From positions 1 to 49,750 of the forward strand of contig CAJTGB010000038.1 of NCBI GenBank assembly GCA_910575835.1: DNA of 49,750 nucleotides, given 5' to 3'. The stretch is from Lachnospiraceae bacterium. GTDB lineage: Bacteria > Bacillota > Clostridia > Lachnospirales > Lachnospiraceae. Position numbers and translations under genes: made by a program. Under the pieces are notes generated by a model that saw nothing but the letters and a program-made list of their open reading frames with translations, ran no database searches and was not told where the DNA came from. Of this stretch, positions 44,084 through 49,750 are shown piece after piece. The first letter of the stretch is position 1. Each line of letters begins with the position of its first letter.

Positions 44084-46087
44084 ATGAAAACAAAAGACAG
44101 ACCAACTGTCAAGCTCCGCAAGGGGAAGCGGGGTATTACCAGGAAGCTGGTAGGCGCGATCGTTGCGACGATCGTCGTCATGGTTACCGCGCTCCTGATG
44201 ATCGTATACAACCGTGTCTCTGACGCGTTGTTGGATAAGAGCGAGAATCTGCTTCAGGAGACTACTGACAAGACACTGCAGGAAACCAGCGCCTGGATGA
44301 ACAAGACTCTGACTATGCTCCAGATGCAGCGGGATACCATTGAGTATGAGAATATGGAGATTCCCGAGATGATGGAATACATCCGGCATACCGTGGGACA
44401 GAATGATGCATATCCTGCCGGGCTGTATGTTGCATTGACGGATGGCTCTTTGTATCACGCATCCTTCGTACCGGGCCCGGATTTCAATTCACTGGAGAAA
44501 TCATGGTATCAGGACGGCATTCAATCAGAAGATTTCATTCTGGGTGATGTGTATTTCGACGAAGACAGCCAGTCCTACGTGGTAGGCGCTTCCGGCAAGC
44601 TTAAGGACGCTGCCGGGCAGACACGCGGTGTCGCGGCTGCCGATGTGTATCTGGATTCTATCTCTGATATCGTGGCTAACATCCAGTTGGAGAAGACCGG
44701 CGGGATCTTCCTTGTAGATACCCGGACTGATACGATCATCGGACATAAGGACAAGGAGATAACCGGGCGGACTCTGGGCGAATTCAAAGGCGATATGTAT
44801 GCATATGCCGCTGAGAAGATTCAGCAGAAGGCATTCGGATTATCTCTCTATGATGACAACACATACATACAGGTAGCACAGGTGCCGAACAGTGACTGGT
44901 CCGCAGTCTCCTATGTATCCAAGGATGAAGTCTTAAGCGACCTCCGTCTGCTGACCGGAATGATGGTAACAGGTTCTGTTGTTGCTGTCCTTGTAGCCGT
45001 TTTCCTGATCATTCTTCTTGTAAGGAATATCATCGGCAAACCGGTTGCCGAACTGAATAATGTTGCCACTAAGATCGCAGAAGGCAAGTTGGATCAGACG
45101 ATCCGCCACAGCTCTAATGACGAGCTTGGCGAACTGGCTGATAATTTCAGCAAGACGGTCGTCCGCCTGCGTGATTATGTTGACTATATTGACGAAGTTG
45201 CTGAGAAATTACAGGAGATTGCACGGGGCAATCTTGCATTCACACTTTCTCACGACTATGTCGGTGAATTTGCGAAGATCAAGGATTCTCTGGAAGGAAT
45301 TTCCCTGTCTCTCAATGAAACTCTGGGACAGATCAACGTATCTGCCGGACAGGTAGCCGAAGGTTCCGGTCATGTGGCTGAGGGCGCCCAGACGCTTTCA
45401 CAAGGGTCTCTCCAGCAGACAGATGCGGTAGAGATGCTGGCAAGCCATATCAATGAAGTATCCGACGGAATCCAGAAAACCGCCATGGGAGCCAAAAAGG
45501 CCAGCCAGATCTCTCAGGAGGTAGGAAGCAGCATCTTAGAGAGCAATGAGAAGATGCAGCACATGAACCTGGCGATCCAGAAGATCAGCAGCAAGTCGAC
45601 CGAGATCAATAATATCATCAAGACTATCGAGGATATTGCCTTCCAGACCAACATCCTGGCTCTGAACGCATCCGTAGAAGCCGCCCGCGCCGGTGTCGCC
45701 GGCAAAGGATTCGCCGTGGTAGCAGACGAGGTCCGCGACCTGGCAAGCAAATCCTCCGAAGCCGCGAAGAATACCGCGGTCTTGATCGATCAGACCGTGG
45801 AGGCCGTGGAAGAAGGAAGCGCGATGGCAAAGGATACCGCCGAATCCATGCTTGCAGTTGTCGCTCAGGCCGATGAAGTCAACAAGCTGATCGAAGGAAT
45901 CGCAGAGTATTCAGCGAAGCAGGCTTCCGCTACGGAAGAAGTCTTACGCGGAATCGACCGGATCTCCGATGTGGTACAGTCCAACCTGTCTACCGCTGAG
46001 AAGAGCGCCGCCGCCAGTGAAGAATTGTCCGGCCAGGCTAATATGCTGAAAGAATTAGTATCCAAATTCCGTCTGAAAAACAGATAA
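44084..46087 (+). CDS. Methyl-accepting chemotaxis protein with Cache-type sensor
   Basis: 667 aa. A membrane helix ([20 protein letters not shown]) is followed by an external double-Cache-like sensor ([34 protein letters not shown]), then a second helix ([19 protein letters not shown]), a HAMP domain and the signalling coiled coil. The conserved hairpin tip reads [19 protein letters not shown] and continues into [15 protein letters not shown]. It would sense a small ligand and signal through CheA/CheW, implying a motile organism. It has its own promoter next to the ABC importer; a shared ligand is possible but unproven. Confidence 0.95.
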   Translation: MKTKDRPTVKLRKGKRGITRKLVGAIVATIVVMVTALLMIVYNRVSDALLDKSENLLQETTDKTLQETSAWMNKTLTMLQMQRDTIEYENMEIPEMMEYIRHTVGQNDAYPAGLYVALTDGSLYHASFVPGPDFNSLEKSWYQDGIQSEDFILGDVYFDEDSQSYVVGASGKLKDAAGQTRGVAAADVYLDSISDIVANIQLEKTGGIFLVDTRTDTIIGHKDKEITGRTLGEFKGDMYAYAAEKIQQKAFGLSLYDDNTYIQVAQVPNSDWSAVSYVSKDEVLSDLRLLTGMMVTGSVVAVLVAVFLIILLVRNIIGKPVAELNNVATKIAEGKLDQTIRHSSNDELGELADNFSKTVVRLRDYVDYIDEVAEKLQEIARGNLAFTLSHDYVGEFAKIKDSLEGISLSLNETLGQINVSAGQVAEGSGHVAEGAQTLSQGSLQQTDAVEMLASHINEVSDGIQKTAMGAKKASQISQEVGSSILESNEKMQHMNLAIQKISSKSTEINNIIKTIEDIAFQTNILALNASVEAARAGVAGKGFAVVADEVRDLASKSSEAAKNTAVLIDQTVEAVEEGSAMAKDTAESMLAVVAQADEVNKLIEGIAEYSAKQASATEEVLRGIDRISDVVQSNLSTAEKSAAASEELSGQANMLKELVSKFRLKNR

Positions 46088-46092
46088 CGGCA

Positions 46093-46150
46093 AAGAGCTG
46101 AGAAAACGAGGATCCTCCTCCATTCTCAGCTCTTATTTTCTGTATGTATA
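46093..46150 (+). terminator. Chemoreceptor gene terminator
   Basis: AAGAGCTGAGAA (46093-46104) and TTCTCAGCTCTT (46133-46144) form a perfect 12-bp stem with a 28-nt loop, followed by ATTTTC. Confidence 0.8.
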
Positions 46151-46191
46151 AAAAAATTTATAAATTATGCTTGCATTTTTATCTCATTGGG

Positions 46192-46197
46192 TATAAT
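46192..46197 (+). promoter_or_regulatory. -10 element of the hemolysin III gene
   Basis: TATAAT (46192-46197). A TTGCAT lies 15 nt upstream, two short of ideal spacing. The start codon is 68 nt downstream. Confidence 0.5.
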
Positions 46198-46212
46198 ATA
46201 CATATATGTACA

Positions 46213-46233
46213 ATGTAGTTTTCAAAACTACAT
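46213..46233. promoter_or_regulatory. 21-bp palindromic operator in the leader
   Basis: Arms ATGTAGTTTT (46213-46222) and AAAACTACAT (46224-46233) are perfect inverted repeats around one C. They begin 16 nt after the -10, so they lie in the transcribed leader, where a bound repressor would block transcription. Confidence 0.65.
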
Positions 46234-46264
46234 GTTATGTTTTATTAAACCAGGAGGTGATAAT

Positions 46265-46927
46265 ATGTCACAGACACTCGAAGACCGCATCAAGGACCCG
46301 GGAAGCGCTATTACACATTTTATCGGAATGCTGATGGCCATATTTGCAGCCGTACCGCTTCTTATCAAGGCCGCTCATGAGCCGGGGCGGATATATGTTA
46401 TCTCTATTGCAGTCTATGCAGCAAGCCTGATTCTATTATATGCTGCAAGCACTACTTATCATACATTCAACAGATCAGAGCAGATCAACACGATCCTGAA
46501 GAAGATCGACCACATGATGATCAGCGTATTGATCGCCGGAAGCTACACTCCCATCTGTCTGCTGGTACTCGGCGGCAGAACCGGATTTATTCTTCTTAGC
46601 ATCGTATGGGGAATCGCCCTTGTCGGAATCCTTATCAAGGCTTTCTGGGTATACTGCCCTAAGTGGGTATCTTCCGTATTATATATCGGAATGGGCTGGA
46701 CCTGCGTGCTTGCATTTACCCAGATATTGAACTCTATGTCAACGGCCGCTTTCCTGTGGCTATTAGCAGGCGGAATCATCTATACGGTTGGCGGAGTGAT
46801 CTATGCGCTGAAGCTGCCGTTATTCAACAGCAGACACCGGTATTTCGGCAGTCACGAGATCTTCCATCTGTTCGTAATGGGCGGAAGCGCATGCCACTTT
46901 GTAGTGATGTATGCTTTTGTCCTGTAA
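46265..46927 (+). CDS. Hemolysin III / PAQR-family membrane protein
   Basis: 220 aa from the ATG at 46265 with AGGAGGTGA 4 nt upstream; the open frame upstream is unsupported. It has seven predicted membrane helices. The family's polar residues are present: ITHFIGMLMAIFA, STTYHTFN and the C-terminal SHEIFHLFVMGGSACHFVVM with its two His. The PAQR group is thought to be zinc-dependent membrane hydrolases; the hemolysin name comes from a Bacillus cereus relative, and cell lysis is not implied. Single-gene unit with a leader palindrome. Confidence 0.93.
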   Translation: MSQTLEDRIKDPGSAITHFIGMLMAIFAAVPLLIKAAHEPGRIYVISIAVYAASLILLYAASTTYHTFNRSEQINTILKKIDHMMISVLIAGSYTPICLLVLGGRTGFILLSIVWGIALVGILIKAFWVYCPKWVSSVLYIGMGWTCVLAFTQILNSMSTAAFLWLLAGGIIYTVGGVIYALKLPLFNSRHRYFGSHEIFHLFVMGGSACHFVVMYAFVL

Positions 46928-46951
46928 TAGCGTAATTTTTTAAATGGGGCA

Positions 46952-46979
46952 GTCGGTTCATGGCTATCTATTAACCGAC
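46952..46979. terminator. Hairpin between convergent genes
   Basis: GTCGGTT (46952-46958) and AACCGAC (46973-46979) pair, with outer TGGG/CCCA able to extend the helix. T-runs are weak on both sides. It lies between the hemolysin III gene and the convergent toxin remnant. Confidence 0.5.
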
Positions 46980-47016
46980 AGCCCGTCCCATGGATTCCTA
47001 TTCTTCCTTTTTCTTT

Positions 47017-47375
47017 TTACTTCTTATCCAATATATCCAGCAATTCCCGCGGCGTTACTACAAAAGGTTCCTTGGGAAAATGCTTAATGTTTCCCGTAAC
47101 AAGATAAGCGCCATCATCCCGTTTCTCAAGAACGACCTCATAAAACGGAAGATCCTTCATATCCGGAAGAACTATTCCAGAAGGCAACGGACTAACCAGA
47201 ATACCGTACTTTTCTATTGCTGAGAGCAGGTAATCTATCATGCCTGCGGAAAACCCAAACTTATTTCTGGACAGATCAACATTTTTCCCAAAACCTGAAC
47301 CGTTGCAGCATCATCCTTGCTTGACAGCAACGCAGATACGAGCACATTTGTATCCATAACGGCGTAGCAAATCAT
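47017..47375 (-). pseudogene. PIN-domain toxin gene, broken by internal deletion
   Basis: The ATG at 47375 overlaps the antitoxin stop (ATGA) and opens a typical PIN start, MICYAVMDTNVLVSALLSSK, with the first catalytic Asp. After about 45 codons this frame stops (TGA at 47240-47238). The rest of a PIN protein continues in another frame: LSRNKFGFSAGMIDYLLS, then GAYLVTGNIKHFP with the C-terminal acidic site, ending at 47017. Compared with the family, about 25 residues including the middle conserved Glu are missing at the join. The C-terminal 74 codons are still open from an internal ATG (47241), but an active nuclease is unlikely. Confidence 0.8.
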
Positions 47376-47671
47376 TTATCTGCCTCCACCCGTGCGAGAC
47401 TAATCTCCTTGTTTATGTCGTCCAGACTCATGTCAGAGATACCATTTTCTTTAGCTTGTGCCCGTAAAGCCGTAAAAGCCTGCATTGCTCCCTCTCTTGT
47501 AATATCTGTTTCCGGAGAAGAAATCTCAAATGGAATCCTTCGCTGTCGTACAACTGCCCTTGCAAAAACATTGATTGCCGTCGAAGTATTCATGCCAAAT
47601 TCCTGACATAAAACATCAAACTGTTTCTTCAAAGCTTCATCCATTCGTACACTAAAAGTTGCCTGTGCCAT
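47372..47671 (-). CDS. RelB/DinJ-family antitoxin
   Basis: 99 aa from the ATG at 47671 (GGGAAGGGGG 7 nt upstream); the open frame to 47704 is unsupported. The N-terminal ribbon-helix-helix (ATFSVRMDEALKKQFDVLC, GMNTSTAINVFARAVV) and RRIPFEIS are typical of RelB/DinJ. The C-terminal tail would wrap the toxin. It is intact although its PIN partner is broken. A near-ideal promoter lies at 47705-47733. Confidence 0.9.
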   Translation of the reverse strand: MAQATFSVRMDEALKKQFDVLCQEFGMNTSTAINVFARAVVRQRRIPFEISSPETDITREGAMQAFTALRAQAKENGISDMSLDDINKEISLARVEADK

Positions 47672-47704
47672 ATAAAAGCCCCCTTCCCATTTATTCTTAA
47701 TCAT

Positions 47705-47733
47705 AGTATACGCGAAAAGGTTCTAAATATCAA
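47705..47733 (-). promoter_or_regulatory. Promoter of the antitoxin gene
   Basis: Minus strand TTGATA (47733-47728), 17-nt spacer, TATACT (47710-47705), 34 nt before the ATG. Confidence 0.75.
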
Positions 47734-47824
47734 CATTCTGAAACACATTAGGTTCTCATTATTATCATTTGTGTTTGGAGTACCAAAGGACCTCTAATTT
47801 AAAGTTAATTTTCTGTTGCCCTAA

Positions 47825-49573
47825 TTAAAATACTCCAAGAAAAGCAACTGTAGGACAAACTCTTGCATCATGGATTTTTATCTGCAGGAATTTTGTACGG
47901 ATTCCTTTCAGCTGCGCTATATGCTTGTATCCGACTACTTTTCCGCGGTATACTTCACGCAAATTCCCATCTGTTTCAGCCCAAACGGAAAAACCTTCTA
48001 TTCTCTGACTCATCTCTATATTTTCCTGCAGAATCAAATAATGAATTTCTGTTTCTTCTTCAAATTCGATGTCTATGGTACAGGAAGTAATCCCCTCCCT
48101 CGTAGAAAAATATTTGCCATATCCGGGCTCGCGGACATTTTCGATCTCAAACCCTTCCTTATAACTGTCAACAGCCAGTACCGCTTCCTCTACAAGATTT
48201 CTTTTGAATGCTTTCCGAAGAAATTCCCCAAGCTCCTTCAGCCTTTCCACATCCTCTTTTGCCAGCAATCCTTCCTTATTCGGAGGAATATTTAAAAGAA
48301 AGGTTCCGTTTCCCCCTACCGAATGGAAATAAATCTGGGACAGCTCTTCCAGAGAACGAACCTTATCATCCTCTTCCTGATGATAGAACCATCCTGGACG
48401 GATAGACGTATTGACTTCTACCGGATACCAGATCAAGTCCGGCTCATCCTTCAAAAACTCTCTGCTGCCCAGATCCGCGTCACTAGAGGAAATCGTTCTT
48501 CTACGGAAAGAAAAATCCGTATCATCGGTCTGCTGGCTTTTATCTGCAATCATTTCCGTATCTTTCAAACGCGCCGGGACTACGCTCCACTCCGCATCCC
48601 GCGTATCACCGGCCTCGTTTCCGCACCATCTAATGTCAGGCCCGCATACATTGATACATGCATCTGGCTGCAGTTTCCGAATTACTTTATAATACCTTTC
48701 CCAATTATAGCACTGTCTCATACCCCCTGCTCCTTCTCCGCAGGCGCCGTCGAACCAGACGTCAAAAACAGGACCGTAATTCGTTAGAAGCTCCGTCAAT
48801 TGATTTACAAAATAGTCGTCATATTCCTCTCCCCGCCCATACAATTCGCTGTTGCGGTCCCACGGAGAAAGATATACTCCGAATTTAATCCCAGCAGCCT
48901 GACAGGCATCCGCAACTTCCCGGACAATGTCTCCTTTTCCCCCTTTATATGGACTGGCTGCAACGGAATGTCTTGTATATCTGCTCGGCCACAGACAGAA
49001 GCCGTCATGATGCTTACAAGTCAAGATCAGACCTCTCATGCCCGCATCTTTAATTGCCGTTACCCACTGAGCCGCATCCAAATGATCCGGCGTAAATATT
49101 TCCGGGCTTTCCGTTCCGTCTCCCCATTCTTTTCCTGTATATGTATTTATAGTAAAATGAATAAACGCATAAAATTCTACTTTCTGAAACTCTACCTGCC
49201 GCTTGTCCGGACGTACACGGATCAGCCGCTCATCTTCCCTTCGTTCCATCCCAGGAACCATCTTCTCCTTTTCTTTTTTCTTCATATCCATCCCAGGAAC
49301 CATCTTCTCCTTTTCTTTTTTCTTCATATCCATCCCAAGAACCATCTTCTCCTTTTCTTTTTTCTTCATATGCTTGATGGCATACTCCCGCTTCATAGCT
49401 TCTTCCTTTGTCGGAAATTCTTCGCAATAGACAAGCTTCACCGGCCGCCTGGACTTGGTATACTTCGCTCCTGTCCCGGAATTATGTGCTTCCATCCGTC
49501 TCTCTATATTATTCGTCCACCCTGTATACAGGGTTCCATCCTTACAGCGCACCATATATGTATAATTCATCAC
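47825..49573 (-). CDS. GIY-YIG nuclease domain fused to GH29 alpha-L-fucosidase
   Basis: 582 aa in one uninterrupted frame. Residues 1-68 are a complete small GIY-YIG domain of the YhbQ/UPF0213 type (NYTYMVRCKDGTLYTGWT, then ERRMEAHNSG). Residues 69-110 are three copies of a 14-residue unit (MKKKEKEKMVPGMD). From about 109 the protein is a GH29 fucosidase: EFYAFIHFTINTYTGKEWGD, CKHHDGFCLWPSRYTRHS (H188, H189, D190) and the nucleophile region FDVWFDGACGEGAGG (D275). A C-terminal beta-sandwich (about 470-582) ends it. No signal peptide. GGAG lies 8 nt before the first ATG. The fucosidase may also start internally at M109 or within the repeats. Confidence 0.9.
   Translation of the reverse strand: MMNYTYMVRCKDGTLYTGWTNNIERRMEAHNSGTGAKYTKSRRPVKLVYCEEFPTKEEAMKREYAIKHMKKKEKEKMVLGMDMKKKEKEKMVPGMDMKKKEKEKMVPGMERREDERLIRVRPDKRQVEFQKVEFYAFIHFTINTYTGKEWGDGTESPEIFTPDHLDAAQWVTAIKDAGMRGLILTCKHHDGFCLWPSRYTRHSVAASPYKGGKGDIVREVADACQAAGIKFGVYLSPWDRNSELYGRGEEYDDYFVNQLTELLTNYGPVFDVWFDGACGEGAGGMRQCYNWERYYKVIRKLQPDACINVCGPDIRWCGNEAGDTRDAEWSVVPARLKDTEMIADKSQQTDDTDFSFRRRTISSSDADLGSREFLKDEPDLIWYPVEVNTSIRPGWFYHQEEDDKVRSLEELSQIYFHSVGGNGTFLLNIPPNKEGLLAKEDVERLKELGEFLRKAFKRNLVEEAVLAVDSYKEGFEIENVREPGYGKYFSTREGITSCTIDIEFEEETEIHYLILQENIEMSQRIEGFSVWAETDGNLREVYRGKVVGYKHIAQLKGIRTKFLQIKIHDARVCPTVAFLGVF
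49246..49371 (-). repeat. Three tandem 42-bp repeats joining two domains
   Basis: Copies at 49246-49287, 49288-49329 and 49330-49371 are almost identical (one visible substitution, CCCAGG to CCCAAG, in the last). Each keeps the frame. On the minus strand each holds AAAAGGAG followed by in-frame ATG codons, and an A6 run. They bridge the GIY-YIG and fucosidase parts. Confidence 0.95.
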
Positions 49574-49750
49574 AACTTCTCCAGATCTGTCTTATCTAAT
49601 ACCTTGTATTGTACCAAGCCGCTAGCGCGGCGGCTAGCCCTAAGTATGTGAAATTACACTTTTTTCTTAAAATTTTCATTTTTCACAAAATAATAGTAGC
49701 AGTTTTTGTATATATGTTTTATTGTTGAATCACCACAAGACAACTTAAAA
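49574..49750 (-). other. Upstream region of the nuclease-fucosidase gene
   Basis: 177 nt to the window edge, AT-rich except for a GC-rich patch with two GCTAGC sites 6 nt apart (around 49619-49640). Next to it CTTGTATTGTACCAAG (49601-49616) is an imperfect inverted repeat resembling GntR-type operators, and on the minus strand it holds TACAAT, a possible -10. No clear -35 was found. Confidence 0.4.

Noticed and set aside
46187-46264. N-terminal extension of the hemolysin III protein
   Set aside because: It would cover the -10 and the palindrome. The ATG at 46265 has a consensus ribosome site.
47017-47241. Intact 74-aa protein instead of a toxin remnant
   Set aside because: It has no ribosome site of its own, and its content is the C-terminal half of a PIN domain whose N-terminal half lies just upstream in another frame.

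Overview
The window reads as a chromosome segment of a spore-forming, Gram-positive anaerobe of the Lachnospiraceae (Clostridium cluster XIVa) type. The basis is the gene order rather than a database match. It carries the Firmicutes sporulation/division cluster hup-rqcP-yabP-yabQ-divIC-spoIIE-tilS-hpt-ftsH, spore genes (cotS-like, spmA), strong AGGAGG ribosome sites, many GTG/TTG starts, sugar ABC importers without their own ATPase, and a sortase-type surface protein.

Left half (1-25.3 kb, nearly all minus strand) is mostly housekeeping. A transaldolase / split-transketolase operon (137-2615) lies beyond a LacI-type regulator. Next come recR, ybaB, dnaX and pfkA, then a plus-strand methionine aminopeptidase converging on a GH13 amylase that sits 24 nt behind ftsH. 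The sporulation/division cluster follows, with its own promoters and terminators. Phosphoglucomutase, a CotS-like kinase and the CCA-adding enzyme come next, and finally a large exported transglutaminase-like surface protein. Two points are unusual here: SpoIIE lacks its N-terminal membrane domain, and the phosphofructokinase has altered nucleotide-site residues.

Middle and right (25.5-44 kb, mostly plus strand) is accessory carbohydrate metabolism. An orphan spmA and an AT-rich DUF7716-like gene precede a divergent pair of operons: GH36 alpha-galactosidase plus aldo/keto reductase (minus) and a three-gene sugar ABC importer (plus). An ATC-hydrolase-family protein, a GNAT acetyltransferase and an AraC regulator follow. 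The AraC gene directly precedes an operon of two TIM-barrel sugar isomerase/epimerases around a Gfo/Idh/MocA oxidoreductase. Its promoter carries two near-identical 17-bp direct repeats 73 bp apart, the second abutting the -35. A ferredoxin-containing aldo/keto-reductase-like gene lies between two copies of a 99-nt structured repeat. A taurine/nitrate-type ABC importer and a chemoreceptor come next.

Right end (46-49.7 kb): a hemolysin III-family membrane protein with a palindrome in its leader, a RelB/DinJ antitoxin whose PIN toxin partner is broken by an internal deletion, and a striking single ORF that joins a GIY-YIG nuclease domain to a GH29 alpha-L-fucosidase through three tandem 42-bp repeats. 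The strongest candidates for something undescribed are this nuclease-fucosidase fusion, the paired 99-nt element, the AraC-linked TIM-barrel/Gfo-Idh operon and the membrane-less SpoIIE.
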